Positions 33,980 through 44,727 are shown, counted from the first letter of the stretch. The stretch is 64,000 bases of DNA from Callorhinus ursinus (GCF_003265705.1 NW_020312827.1:23428502-23492501), one strand, 5' to 3'. Translations and numbers: made by a program. The notes: a model not told the origin generated them from the letters alone.

Positions 33980-34984
33980 AAAAAAGAGAGTGTGACTGTC
34001 ATCCAAACTCCACAACCCACTAGCCAACCTTCTTACCTCCCACACAACCCACCCCTTCTCTGAGAAAGTTTCCCTGCCTTCTCGTTTCTGTCTCAATTCC
34101 AGGAATCTGGGGAGGGGCTTCAAGTGTTAGCCTCATCAGAGTCAGAGCCCAGGACTAAGGCAGCCCCCACCACTCCAAGACCCAGAGAAAAGCAGATGAG
34201 AAGCTAGACTGCCCACTTCTGACGTTCCCCCCATGCCAGAACCACCCTGTCAACCCCAGAAGAGACACAGAGCAGGGCACAGAGAGGCCTCTGTCTCATG
34301 GGGCACTCGTCTGCATGTACAGATTCGCTCACCTGTTGGTCAGGTCAGAAAGGAGGTTGAAGAAATGAATTCCCATGTCCTGGCAAACTTTAGAGGAATT
34401 TAATATTTTACCAGTGCCTTAGGAATGCATCTCTTTTCTCTTCGCACATCTTCCTGCCTCTCCCTCGTGACTCTAGACCAAGTCCGTGACCTGAGTCCCT
34501 ATACTTCTTCCTGCCTCTACTCACATCTGCTCAGTGCAGATCAGCTGAGGGTGGGCCAGAGGACCCCACAAGGCAAGGGCAGAGGAGACCTCAGATGAAC
34601 ACGTGGTGGGTGCTCAAAGAGGCACCGGACAGAGGAGGACAGGGGAAATGCAGGTGACCAGCATCTCACTAATTAGCAACAGGTGGGGCTGAAAGGTGGG
34701 GGAGACGGAGTCAGAAGGTAAGCATTCCCTACGGGCTTGTGGGCCAACAGACCTAGAAGGCCGGCCTGGTGGCTCTTGCCAGAGGGAAGAAAAGACTGCT
34801 CATGACACAGAGGGGCAGCCATGCCCCAGAGAGGTCCTTTGCTCACCCAGGTTCTCCCTGACCCAGAGCAAGCAGGCCTGGGGGCTCTGGGGGAATCGCT
34901 CCTGTCAGCCGCTCTTTGTGATTAGCACCGCCCAACAGGTGAGATCCAAGCAGCCCAGACAGGGCCGACTGCAGAGGGTGCACC
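33980..34984. other. Unassigned sequence (1 kb)
   Basis: No repeat or exon is recognised. It is G/C-rich with a few CpGs. The 98-aa frame at 34,696 has no family features. Confidence 0.35.
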
Positions 34985-35140
34985 TTCTGTAAACTTAACC
35001 TCTCAAAGCTTTGGTGTCTTCACCTGCAGAAAGGGGATAAGAATTCCTACTTGTCTTTGTTGTGGGTATTCAGTGACATAACATTGGTCAAGCATTTTGC
35101 ACGAAGCTTGGCATCTAGAGCTCCATACATGGCCAGAATT
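34985..35140 (+). mobile_element. MIR SINE 3' part, sense
   Basis: 'cctctcaaagctttggtgtc', 'ttcacctgcagaaaggggat' and 'gtcaagcattttgcacgaag' follow the MIR 3' half. Confidence 0.7.
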
Positions 35141-35246
35141 ATCAGCATTTTCTTAACTTTTCTGGTTTTTCCTTACCCCCACCTCATCCTTCAGCTCTCA
35201 GAACAAGTACCAGTTCTTCTCACTCTGAGGGGGGATGTTCGGCGAT

Positions 35247-35259
35247 GGGGGGGGGGGGG
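35247..35259 (+). repeat. Poly(G) run
   Basis: Thirteen G bases in a row, shortly before a MIR. A mutable homopolymer, and possibly an assembly-sensitive site. Confidence 0.9.
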
Positions 35260-35269
35260 CAGCAGGCAG

Positions 35270-35455
35270 ACCTCAGTTGTCTTTCCAGCCTGGGCACTTC
35301 TCTGTGCCTCAGTTTCTTCATCTGCAACAAGACAACGATAATAACAGTATCCCTCTTCCAAGACTAAGTGTAAAGATTAAGTGAGGGGATACAAGTGATG
35401 TGCTTACAATAGGGTCTATCTATAGTGAGCACTCAATGTTAGCTCTCATTTCCTC
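35270..35455 (+). mobile_element. MIR SINE, sense
   Basis: 'ttctctgtgcctcagtttct', 'tcatctgcaacaagacaacg', 'gtaaagattaagtgagggga' and 'agtgagcactcaatgttagc' are a near-complete MIR. Confidence 0.85.
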
Positions 35456-35720
35456 CATGCCATCATTCTACTTAAGGCTCCATAATTCTCAGAGCCCCCC
35501 CTACTTTTCCTTCAGAGCGCTCATCATAATTAATAATTATATATTTCTTGCTGTTGTTTAATACTTGCCCCTCCACCCAAGTGTAAGCCCCATCAGGGAT
35601 CAGCCAAGTGTCTCTCTTGATTGTGGCTGTATTCCCAGCACCTGGTACAGTGCCTGGATACAGTAGGTGTTTAATAAATATCTGTTGGATGAATAAATGC
35701 TTGAATAGATGAATAGAATA
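35456..35720 (+). mobile_element. L2 LINE 3' end, sense
   Basis: 'gtgtaagccccatcagggat', 'tattcccagcacctggtaca', 'cagtaggtgtttaataaata' and 'tctgttggatgaataaatgc' make a clear L2 3' end, directly after the MIR. Confidence 0.88.
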
Positions 35721-36224
35721 TTAGTGTTGGCATGGATGAACACCAAGGTCCCTTCCAGCTTTAAGAGTCTCTGACTATTCTCTATTTTTTGACAGCTTTG
35801 GAAGAAAAGTTTAAAATGAGCCCCAGAGAAGCTGTTTCACCAATCCCCGGAGAAGGCTCAGGATGGTTGCTGCTGACAGACTTCCAAACACTCAAGTTGT
35901 GCAGAGATTTACTCTGATTTTTTTAAAACCTGAGGAGGGAGCCTGCTGAATTTCCAGGTTGAGATCATCCTCTCCTCCCTCGGGGCCGCTGCACCCAGGG
36001 CACTAAACACAGCTCTGCACTGGGTAGCGGGGATCCCAGCGAGGTGACAAGCCTTCCCATGTGAGTAGTGGACAGCCAGTCGTGAGCAACAAAGGCCAAG
36101 TCTCACCGAGCAACAGGCAACCGCAGCAGACCCTGTGCTCACCTATTTGCCCTCCAAAGAGAGAGGGCTTCACAAGCACTGGCATGGAACACAGGGGGCT
36201 CTGAGGCTGGCCCTGTATGTCACG
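35721..36224. other. Unassigned sequence
   Basis: No gene or repeat is recognised. Confidence 0.35.
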
Positions 36225-36375
36225 CCTTCACCCGGCCACAGAAAGTACTTGCTTTTAATGCAGATTCCTGGGCCCCCCAGACCTAACTCCGATGTGCAGT
36301 GGGCCTGAGAATATGCATTTTGTAAGAGCTCCCCAGACGTTTTGACACACACCAAAGTCTGAAAGATGCTATTCT
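36225..36375 (+). mobile_element. hAT-Charlie fragment (MER20-like), 3' part
   Basis: 'ttttaatgcagattcctggg', 'cctgagaatatgcattttgt' and 'aagagctccccagac' match the right two thirds of a MER20-type element. The left terminal repeat is missing. Confidence 0.6.
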
Positions 36376-36499
36376 AAATGAGAAGGAAACCGATCACAGT
36401 CAGCCCTGCCCCCACCGGGTCCTGGGTGTGTATAATCGATTACTTCCGCAGTTGCAACATAACTCTGGAAACACCTGCCAACACCCGCTTTGTAGCAGA

Positions 36500-36680
36500 G
36501 ACCGTTCTGAACCACTGATTTGCAAGCCTGATGGAATCACCCAGGCAGCTTTAAAATATACTGATGCCAGGGTCTTACCCCTAACTATTCTGATTTAATT
36601 CGTATGAGGCGCAACATAGGTTTGGGATTTAATATGGTGATTCCAATATGCAGCAAAGTTTGAGAACCACTGCTCTAACT
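36500..36680 (+). mobile_element. hAT-Charlie DNA transposon (MER20-like)
   Basis: 'gaaccactgatttgcaagcc' at the left and 'gcaaagtttgagaaccactg' at the right give recognisable ends, with 'gatggaatcacccaggcagc' and 'ctattctgatttaattcgta' inside. It lies about 130 bases from the previous fragment of the same type. Confidence 0.7.
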
Positions 36681-36994
36681 TAACCCTCACCACCCAGCTC
36701 ACCGTGCAGGTTCCAAGCACCACCAGCACCCCGGAACAGCTTCCACCCCACCAGACGCTCGGCCTGAGCTGCCACTGGCTGAGAAAGGAAGGGATGGTGG
36801 GGGTCCCATGGCAAGACCCTGGATATTTCTGGGGCTCATGATCTGGTCAGAGCATCCATCCTAAAGGCCCCACCTGTTTATATCCCAGAAGTTACAGGTG
36901 ATTTGCTGAGCAGGTACTGTGTCCTTGGTGTGTACAAGGCAACGGAGCACAGCTGCAAAGGTTCCCAGAGTCCTCTTTACTAAAGTGGGACCTC
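36681..36994. other. Unassigned sequence
   Basis: No gene or repeat is recognised. Confidence 0.35.
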
Positions 36995-37180
36995 AGCTTT
37001 TAACTCAGCACCATTCACCAATCTGCAACTGCACACAAGTTCATCTCGCCAAGCCTCACTTTCTTCGTCCATAAAATGGGAATAACATTCCCTGACACTT
37101 CGTCATCGCTGCCTCACAACCTATGTGCAAGGCACTTGATGCGGCTGCTGGCACATGATGATGGCTCGATCCGTCTGAGC
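36995..37180 (+). mobile_element. MIR SINE, sense
   Basis: 'cgccaagcctcactttcttc', 'gtccataaaatgggaataac' and 'caaggcacttgatgcggctg' match MIR. The tail continues to 'gctggcacatgatgatgg'. Confidence 0.8.
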
Positions 37181-37354
37181 CAATGATAAAGTATCAAATG
37201 GTCCTGTTTGTTGCCTATCAGATATTTCACTCTTTTCTCCTTTTTTCCTTTACGGGAGCTTGGACCCTTGGCAGCTGTTCTGCCAACCTCAGATATTTTC
37301 TTCTCCTCTGGGGCCCCCTTCCTTGCCATGCTTTGCCAGTTCTTTGCTCTTGAA

Positions 37355-37490
37355 TTTGCCACTTAACTTGCCTGAGACTCAGTTTCCTCATCTCCAAAGT
37401 GGGGGCATAAAAGCACTAACCCCATGTTTATTGAAAGAACTGGTGAGCTGCGCTATGCAGAGTGCCAACACGAGGCCGGGCACAGGGCAA
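37355..37490 (+). mobile_element. MIR SINE, sense
   Basis: 'gccacttaacttgcctgaga' and 'ctcagtttcctcatctccaa' are followed by 'agtgggggcataaaagc'. Confidence 0.8.
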
Positions 37491-38404
37491 CTCAACAAAG
37501 CGAAGAGGCCGGGGAAGGTGAAGAATCATCCGTTTTCCTCCTTGAACTGAAGTTCGGCAAAGAGTACTCTCTATCTGCTCTGGCGGCCCGTGGATAGAAA
37601 AGATGCCTCCTGAAGGCTCATGGGGAGATGGGAATTCCAAATCTGGAGCCAGGGGAAGAGGCAGCCCCAGCTCCCCTCCACCCCACTGGGGCAATGCTGC
37701 AGAATGCTGACTCCAGCCTGGGGCCCCTCTTACCACCTCCCCATCCTCCTCACTCCATTTAGCTCTAGCAATCCAATTCCCTTTCCTCCACCCGGAAATC
37801 GATGTTTAATTAACACATTATTGGAAAAATAAACACAGTCTTCAATGGGACTGCAATGAAGCTAATGCAGCTCAGCTTGGGGGACTCAGACCATCCCCTC
37901 AGTCAGAAAAGAGCTCTTCTCTTCCCTCCCTCTGAACCAAGAAAAAGTTCTTCCTTTCTCCATGGAGTCCTCCAGCCTACAGAATCCATATTCTTCGCTC
38001 TGTGTCACGCCTTCATTCCCCTCCCTGGCTCTAGGCAGTGAGACCACTCATCCCTACTTATCCTTGACCTGATGACATGGACACAGAGGGGAGAGGTGGG
38101 ATTTGGTGTCAGTACACATATCACTATTCCACGTGGGAAAGAGGCACCTTCTTCTGGATGCCCCCAGCCTCTACCTATGAAGTTGTGGACAAGCCACCTC
38201 CCCCCTGCTCTCCTGACCAGATCCAGCACTCATCCAACTGCAGGGTCAGCAGCTGTCTTGCCCTGACTGACTAGGATGATGAGCCCTGGATGCCCCATCC
38301 AGCCCTCGGCCTCAAGAGCTGATCTGAAGACCTCCCCTCCTCTAGTCCCCATTTTAGATGTTCTAACTGCTGCCCCCTCTCCTCCAGGGTTCAGGGTGGG
38401 AAGC
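37491..38404. other. Unassigned sequence
   Basis: No gene or repeat is recognised. 'atgtttaattaacacattat' near 37,802 followed by 'tggaaaaataaacac' is an AT-rich cluster with homeodomain and forkhead-like words. Confidence 0.3.
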
Positions 38405-38545
38405 AGTGTAGGTTCTCAGAAACAGTATGAATCCTAGAGTCAGACGCAAGGTCTGTTCGTTCTCACTGTCCGATCTTAGACAAGCTATTTAACCCCATTA
38501 GTTTCCTTGTCAGACAAATGAGAATACCACCTATCTAAAGGAAAT
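38405..38545 (+). mobile_element. MIR SINE, sense
   Basis: 'gaatcctagagtcagacgca', 'ccgatcttagacaagctatt' and 'ttagtttccttgtcagacaa' follow the MIR order. Confidence 0.65.
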
Positions 38546-38950
38546 ATGGCAGAACACCATGCTTTGCTAACAGCAGGTGCTAGATGACAGTCCATTCGCC
38601 AGACTTTCCCATGGAGGTCCATGAGGGGTGTGGGCTCATCAAGGTTCAGGGCCATGGAATAAAGCAGAGGTAAATACATTGCAGGTTCTCTGCCTTCTGC
38701 CAACTCACTACCATCCCAAACAACCTAAACTCCTTTATATGACAAGGTGCCTGAAACAAGGAAGAAGGTAACAAACACCACGGGGAATAGAGTTTCCAAG
38801 TGCCATCAAAAAGACCATGGTTGCAAGGCCAGCAGTGTCCTCTCCCCAAGCCTAAAGTGCCTCAGACTGGCAGCAACATCTTCAGCATGTCCCAGAGTTG
38901 TGGGTCAGACTGCCCGGCAAGTGGGTCAGCTCTCAGAATCATGTTCCCAG
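38546..38950. other. Unassigned sequence
   Basis: No gene or repeat is recognised before the SINEC. Confidence 0.35.
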
Positions 38951-39143
38951 GGGCGCCTGGGTGGCTCAGTTGGTTAAGCGACTGCCTTCGGCTCGGGTCA
39001 TGATCCTGGAGTCCCGGGATTGAGTCCCACATCGGGCTCCCTGCTCAGCAGGGAGTCTGCTTCTCCCTCTGACCCTCTTCCCTCGCGTGCTCTCTATCTC
39101 TCATTCTCTCTCTCAAATAAATAAATAAAATCTTAAAAAAAAA
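38951..39143 (+). mobile_element. SINEC, full length, young-looking
   Basis: The tRNA-derived head (GGGCGCCTGGGTGGCTCAGT) is intact, with A- and B-box regions ('tggttaagcgactgcc'; 'gattgagtcccacatcgggc'), a CT-rich middle and an (AAATA)n plus poly(A) tail. A perfect 14-bp target-site duplication (AATCATGTTCCCAG) is at 38,937-38,950 and 39,144-39,157. The form is that of arctoid carnivores. Confidence 0.97.
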
Positions 39144-39184
39144 AATCATGTTCCCAGGCTTGGGGAACTGAAGGACAGACCCAC

Positions 39185-39445
39185 AGAGGTGGTGTGACAC
39201 AGTAGTTAAGACCAGAGGCTTCAGAGCCAGCCCCATTGAGTCTGAATCATGACCATTGCTGTTCCTACCTGCAGGACCTTGGACACATTATTTAACCTCT
39301 ATAGGCCAGGGCTGGCAGAGGGGGGGTGGTGTTATAATACGGAAATGATAATATCACCTACCTCATAAGGTAGATCACGCATGTCAGGGGCTTAGCACAG
39401 TATCTGGTGCATGGTTAGACTCAAATGTTGGCTAGTGGTAGTGTA
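39185..39445 (+). mobile_element. MIR SINE, sense, nearly full length
   Basis: 'acacagtagttaagaccaga', 'ggcttcagagccagccccat', 'gcaggaccttggacacatta', 'tttaacctctataggccagg', 'tcacctacctcataaggtag' and 'agcacagtatctggtgcatg' form one of the most complete MIRs in the window. Confidence 0.9.
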
Positions 39446-39901
39446 GTAAGACTAGTGAGGTTAGTAGTAATGGTGATGTTGACAGTAAAACTAGTCAAAA
39501 GATTCAGGTCTTCATCCTTGAAAAATGGGGAAAAGTGGAAGTATCTCTGGGGAAAGGCTCTAACTCCCAGTCACCTTCCTCCCTAGAACTGGATTTCCCC
39601 CTCTTGCATTCTCCTTTCCTCCCTGTACCCATGAACAGAAAGTGGGTGATGCCATTTCAAAGAAAGATGACTCTATATTTTATCATCCAAACCAGGCCAC
39701 TTTTGAGAGTTAATAGGTACACTATGACAAAGGCCTAGATGGGAACTGTCTCTGCAAACCGGGGCATCTGGTCACCCCATCTCAAGGTCGTACGGAAAGA
39801 GCTTCATGCCCTGTCCCAGGTCCTGGCACAAGGTAAGTCTTCCCTGGCTCTCAGAATCTACTTTATTCTGGCCTCTGTTCCCCCACTGCCCTGATCCCCT
39901 C

Positions 39902-39902
<1 letters not shown>
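39446..39902. other. Unassigned sequence
   Basis: No gene or repeat is recognised. A run of GTAGTG/TAGTA words near 39,435-39,475 is low complexity. Confidence 0.35.

Positions 39903-39943
<41 letters not shown>
39903..39943 (+). repeat. (AC)n microsatellite, about 20 units
   Basis: A pure AC repeat of about 41 bases, likely polymorphic. Confidence 0.97.
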
Positions 39944-39945
<2 letters not shown>

Positions 39946-40544
39946 TGTCTAGGATGTCTAACCCCTCCCCAATTCAAGGTCAAGGCCAATCCTAGGGGAG
40001 AGCAGAGGGACTTGGCAGGGGCCCTTCACCCACAATTCATGACCTCATGCTCCCCAGCCAGCCTCTGGACACAGAAATGAAACACACTGAGGCTAAGGTC
40101 TGAGCCCATGCCTCCCTTTCTTAAGAAACAATGGCTAAGCCAGTCTAGGAGAAGCACACAAGCTCTCAAGGCTATCAGGACCCAGAGACCAGCTGCTTGG
40201 ACTTCTGAATGGAACGCTTGCTACATCTAAGAGTAATCTTAATGGGCAGGGCTACATGGGATTGAAAACCCAGAGCATGCCCCTGTGGTCTCTTCCTCCA
40301 GCACATTCAGGGGATGACCCTGACCAGCACTCAGGGACTCCAATGACCTTGGAGTATAGGCCACCAGTCTTCCTCCAGTCTCCCTCTACTCTGCCAGAGT
40401 CAAGTCTGCCCTCTGTAAAGGCACACCTACCCCACCCACGTCACCAAGACCCACTCCTCTGACGGAGGAAGGAGGAGAACTGCGAGGGGCCCTCAGGCAG
40501 CCACCGGCACAATACCCTTTGAGAAAGGACACACATCCCACAAG
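39944..40544. other. Unassigned sequence
   Basis: No gene or repeat is recognised. Confidence 0.35.
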
Positions 40545-40965
40545 GCAGCATGATGCTGTGGAAAGAGCACTACCTGGGCAGCCCGGAAACCTGGATTCTG
40601 GCTTTGTCTCTGGGCCAGATTTGCCATATGACTTTGGACAAGCCACTTAATCTCGCTACACCTCAGTTTTCTCATCTGTATTTGAGGGCACTGAATGAAA
40701 TGATGGCTCATCTCCCTTTTACCTCTAACAGTATAACACAAGGGTCATGAACTTGGGCTCTGGAAAAAGACAGATCTGAGTTCAAATCCTTGATCTGCCA
40801 CTTTATTAGTTTACTTTGTGTAAGTCTAAGCCTCAATCTCCTCCTCTGTTCAAGGCAGATAATAAGAATATACTGCATTGCGCTGTTTGGAGAATTAAAT
40901 GAGAAAATGAATGTTTACCAAAAAAAACCCATCTTCGTGCAGAAGTTGAAATATATTAAGATCCT
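40545..40965 (+). mobile_element. Two sense MIRs in tandem
   Basis: First copy (40,545-40,745): 'atgatgctgtggaaagagca', 'tatgactttggacaagccac', 'acctcagttttctcatctgt'. Second copy (40,746-40,965): 'acttgggctctggaaaaaga', 'atctgagttcaaatccttga', 'ttaaatgagaaaatgaatg'. They are different MIRs standing side by side, not a recent duplication. Confidence 0.85.
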
Positions 40966-41234
40966 CCAAAATGGCAGCTATATCACTACTATTACCAGTA
41001 CCACTATGATGGTAATGACTAACATTACAGGGATCGTGAAGGAGGCAGAGTGCCTCTGAGACAGGCGTGGAGACCTTTCTCAATCAGAAAGTTTCACACT
41101 TTCCAATCCCTCCAGCAGATCTGGGACTTACAGGGAGGGATAAGACAGCCAGAGACAAAGTTCAACTTTCCCAGAAGACAGGTCTCAGAGGCTAGAGAAG
41201 AAAAGAGAACCCCAACACCAAACCCCTATGGTTC
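40966..41234. other. Unassigned sequence
   Basis: A short (ACT/ATT)-rich stretch lies near 40,980-41,030. No gene or repeat is recognised. Confidence 0.3.
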
Positions 41235-41460
41235 TTTCCTCCAATCAACAAATATTTGTTGAGCACCTACTATGTGGCTGGAAGCGTCCTAGGCACTGGG
41301 AACGCTGTAATGAACAAAAACAAAGTCCCTGAGCTCCTGGAGCTTGCAATATAGAGGAGACAAGATCACCTTAACCCTTCAATACATAACATAGTTTTAA
41401 GTAGTGATTAGCTGGTTGGAATTAAAGGCAGGATAACAGGCTGGAAAGTGGCCAGTGGTG
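41235..41460 (-). mobile_element. L2 LINE 3' end, antisense
   Basis: 'caatcaacaaatatttgttg', 'agcacctactatgtggctgg', 'gtcctaggcactgggaacgc' and 'gtccctgagctcctggagct' are a textbook antisense L2 3' end. Confidence 0.92.
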
Positions 41461-42099
41461 GGGTCAGAGGGCTATTTTAGAAAGCCAGTCAGGATAGTCA
41501 TCTCTGAGCAGCTATCATTTGCACAGGGGCCTGCAGGAAGAGGCTGGGAGCAGCCCCACGCAGAGTCCCTGCTGGAGCCCAGGCCTGCCACCTGTGGCTG
41601 GCCCAGCTGCAGGGCCTCACTTAGCCAACTGCAGAGCAACCGGGGCTGGACCTCAAGGATCAGAGCTGCCGCTCAGCCATCTACCCCTGCAGGTGCATGC
41701 CTGGGGGAGACCAGACCTGATTCACAGCGGGCGGACTAACGTACCAAGCAGGTGTATTTCTAAGAGGCAAGCTTTGGAAGGGACACTTCGACTTCTGCAA
41801 GTCCCCCACCCACACATAAGGGTCTTGTAAGGAGAAGGGGGGGGAATCCCAAGAATATTCTCTTCCCCCGTGTTTGGCACAAAAACTTGCCCCTGAGGCA
41901 TCCTCCTCCCTACTTCTCCCCTTTCTCTGGCAATGACGTAACCCTTCGTCCCTAACTCATCAAGGTCAGCCCCGGGAAGGGAGAGGGACGTCAGAAACAG
42001 AGGACAATCAGCATTTTGCTCTGGGGATTTTTTTTTCTTTCAGGCAAAATGTTTGCCAATTTCCTTTATAATTGCCTAAAGAGGGACACACCTTTAGCC
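41461..42099. other. Left edge of the CpG-rich block
   Basis: No repeat is recognised. G/C-rich at first, then AT-rich 'caggcaaaatgtttgccaat' near 42,042. A T-run plus 'ctttcag' at 42,027-42,043 looks like a splice acceptor on the plus strand but no convincing exon follows. Confidence 0.3.
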
Positions 42100-43510
42100 A
42101 AAGGAGACGGAAAATGGCGTCTGGTAGTGAAGGCAGCTGAGCCCTGAGCACTGGAGCACTAGCGCTCGGCTGCTTTCCCAGCCCTGGGCGATCTCAGCTC
42201 CTCGGGGGCTGTAGCCTCCACCAAGGCCCAGCTGCCCAAGGGTGGCCAGTGCTGGGAGGGCAGGGCCATCCTGCCAGCTCTGCCTGGGGCTCGGGAGGTG
42301 GCAGGGGAAACCCTCAATTTCGCCCACCTCTCCCCCTTCAGTCTGCACCCGCCCACCAGTCATCCACGAGCACCCCCGCCCACAGGCTGGGCTGGGGACG
42401 CGGGGACCTCATGCGACGCTTCCGCCGGAGACCCGAGCGGTTTCTCCCCCTCCACCCCCTTCTCAGCTACCCTGAACACTCCAATGCCCTCTGTCTGAAC
42501 ACCCCCGCTTTTTGCCCTCCCCTCCCCAAGGGGAAGTCAGCTTCCCTTCCCTGGCACCCCCGCACCTCTCCAGAGCCCCACGCACGACCACAGCCAACAA
42601 TCGCACTCCCGCGGCACAAACAGGCAGGCAGCCTCCTGCGTGACCCGCACACATGGTATTTACCCTCCCATGTGGTCCAACTGGAGGCACACCGGTGTTT
42701 GACAGAACACAAACACCCCTCCAGCCCCCTCCCAAAAGGCAACACAAAGACCACCAAGACCAGACAACATCGGACATCAGAGCGAGAGCGGGGTAGGACA
42801 AAGACATCATTCCATCCTCGCAAGGAACGACGACAACTCGGGGACATTCTGCAGTGCCCTCTGGCTTGACACAGCCCACTGAGCAGAGCTGTGTGTGGTG
42901 GCGTGTGTGAGAGAGCATGCATATGTGTGGGTGTGGGGGTAGTGTCTGTCTCTACTGTCCAGGCAGCAAATCTCCCCAGAGGTAACCCAGTCCAGGCTCC
43001 GCTTTCCCTGTAACCTTCCTCCCATGTGCCGCAAACGCATATTACACGGATGGTTAAATTGGATCATTATCACTGGGTGCTTATTTGGCAAAAAAAAAAA
43101 CACCATTAATGTCATCTACCCCCACTCCAATCCCCTTCTCAAGAAGTCCCCTCCCCCAAAGACTCTCCAACATGCTAATCCCATGAACTGCGACACACCA
43201 CAGCTTTCGAGAGAGAATAATGGCGAGGAGAAAGAAGAGAGCGGTGTGGGGAGAAGACGTGGATAGCGTTACTGCATTGCCCGTATGAAGATGGGTGGAA
43301 AGGAGCCATGGTGGAGGTAGGGGCGGGGAGAGCTACGGAGGGGAATGAAACCAAAGGAAATCAAGTCCTTGGTCGCCTGTGTCCATGCGAGAGTGTGTGT
43401 GTGCAAGAGCTTGTGCAAGTGCGTGTGTAGATGTGCCGACTTAGCCCTCCTATCAGAAGGCTGCATCCGTGTGGCATGTAGGAAAGGCCATCGCACCACT
43501 GTTGTGTTGC
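42100..43510. promoter_or_regulatory. CpG-rich block (CpG island candidate)
   Basis: CpGs are frequent from about 42,100 to 42,860 (about 40 counted by eye in 750 bases) and remain common to 43,500, in contrast with the CpG-poor flanks. No SINE or LINE is seen inside. Few stop codons occur, so long chance frames exist (206 aa at 42,249-42,869 plus; 151 aa at 42,463-42,918 minus), but they overlap on opposite strands and have Pro/Arg/Ser-rich composition without a domain. It may be an alternative promoter or first-intron CpG island of a minus-strand gene starting near 47.0 kb. Confidence 0.6.
42854..42865 (-). promoter_or_regulatory. CTCF-like core
   Basis: On the minus strand the sequence is GCCAGAGGGCAC. 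This fits the CTCF core (SYAGRKGGCRS) at all core positions. It is within the CpG-rich block. Motif alone does not prove binding. Confidence 0.35.
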
Positions 43511-43569
43511 AAAAAAAAAAAAAAAAAAAAAAAAAAAGGAAGAAAGAAAGAAAAGAAAAGAAAAAAGAG
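43511..43569 (+). repeat. Poly(A)27 followed by (GAAA)n purine tract
   Basis: 27 A bases, then GGAAGAAAGAAAGAAAAG-type repeats, for 59 uninterrupted purines. There is no SINE body upstream, so it does not look like a retroposon tail. Confidence 0.95.
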
Positions 43570-44691
43570 CCGCAGAGCCATCAGAATCAGAATTTTCTCA
43601 TGGAGATGGAAAGGGCTAGAGGAAAGGGGGAGGGGGCTATGGGGTAGGGGAGAGCGGTGCGTGGCAATGGAAGGCAAGAGCATGGTAGAATTGGGGGAGG
43701 ATGGGGGGAAATTGGTGGTGGGGTGGAAGACACTGCACGAGCACCTGAGACACAAACGCACACAATACCCAAACGCCAAGCCCACTGCTTCACTGTTCAT
43801 CTAAGACTGACAACCTGTCCCCCATCTCCCGCTGCCTCTCTGTGCCCCCAAAGCTGGTGCGGGTGGATTTCTCTATCTCAGTTTTGCAGCAGTGAGGGCT
43901 AATTACAACCAAGCCCCCTTACCGAATTAACCCCTCCCCTCCCTCTCTTTTTCTCTCTAAAAGGCCAATTGAAGAATAATGTGTTTTTAGAGATAATGGA
44001 TTTTTTTTTCCCAAGGAGCGAGAGAAAGGGGGATGCAGGACAGAAATTCTGCAAACCGTTGACTTCCGACCTCACCTCCGTCTCCCCTCATGTCCCCATT
44101 CGCTATAGCATCTCATCTACCATTTCCCAACCGTCCCCTTGTCTCCCACCACCCAAAAGAAAAGACCTTCCTACCATGCACATCGACAAACACATCAACC
44201 GCCACCCAATCTCAGTAGCCGATCTCAAAACCCCAAGCATCAATCCACCTCAATACATTCTTTCCCTTATATAAGCAGCAAATCATCAACATATTCAGTA
44301 GAAATGCAGCATTAAAAAGAAATTAACCAAAAAAAGAGGCCAGACCCCCGTCAAACCCCCAATATATATTAGCAGGGAGCTACCAGAGAAGCAAAGAGGT
44401 AGTTGTCTCTCAAAATCTAGAATCCCTTTGATTTCTGGCCCCGTCGTCTTAAGAAGCAAATTTTTTAAATCATTATTTCACTAGAAAGGTCCGGAAAGCT
44501 CCAGAAAAGGGCATTCGCACAGTCCGGTTGTTTTAAAAAAATATATATATTAACCCAGCCCTGTTGCTCACTTTAATAGCGAACTTCCAGCGTCCAGCCT
44601 TTTCCCCCTCTTCCAGAAGGAAGACTGGTTCGCAGGATGAACCCCAGGCTGCAGAAAATGGGCCAAGAGCCCTTGCTCTCCACTCCCCAAC

Positions 44692-44692
<1 letters not shown>
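43570..44692. other. Repeat-free stretch between CpG block and poly(A)
   Basis: No transposon is recognised over 1.1 kb. AT-rich words such as 'aaaggccaattgaagaataa' (43,961), 'gtttttagagataatgg' and a TCF/LEF-like CCTTTGATTTC near 44,427 suggest conserved regulatory DNA, although that is not shown. Confidence 0.35.

Positions 44693-44724
<32 letters not shown>
44693..44724 (+). repeat. Poly(A)32 run
   Basis: 32 A bases with no retroposon body on the left. It accounts for the artificial poly(Lys) and poly(Phe) in frames crossing it. Confidence 0.95.

Positions 44725-44727
<3 letters not shown>

Noticed and set aside
42027..42150. Splice acceptor-like T-run plus CTTTCAG before a short ATG frame (about 32 codons)
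   Set aside because: The frame is short, ends without a donor or polyadenylation signal, and has no recognisable protein. Kept only as a note.
42249..42869. 206-aa plus-strand open frame, the longest in the window
   Set aside because: It lies in CpG-rich DNA where stops are rare, overlaps 151-aa minus-strand frames, is Pro/Ser/Arg/His-rich without domains, and has no splice or initiation context that stands out.
43511..43569. Retrocopy or SINE ending in the poly(A) run
   Set aside because: No SINE body, no gene-like sequence upstream and no target-site duplication could be found.
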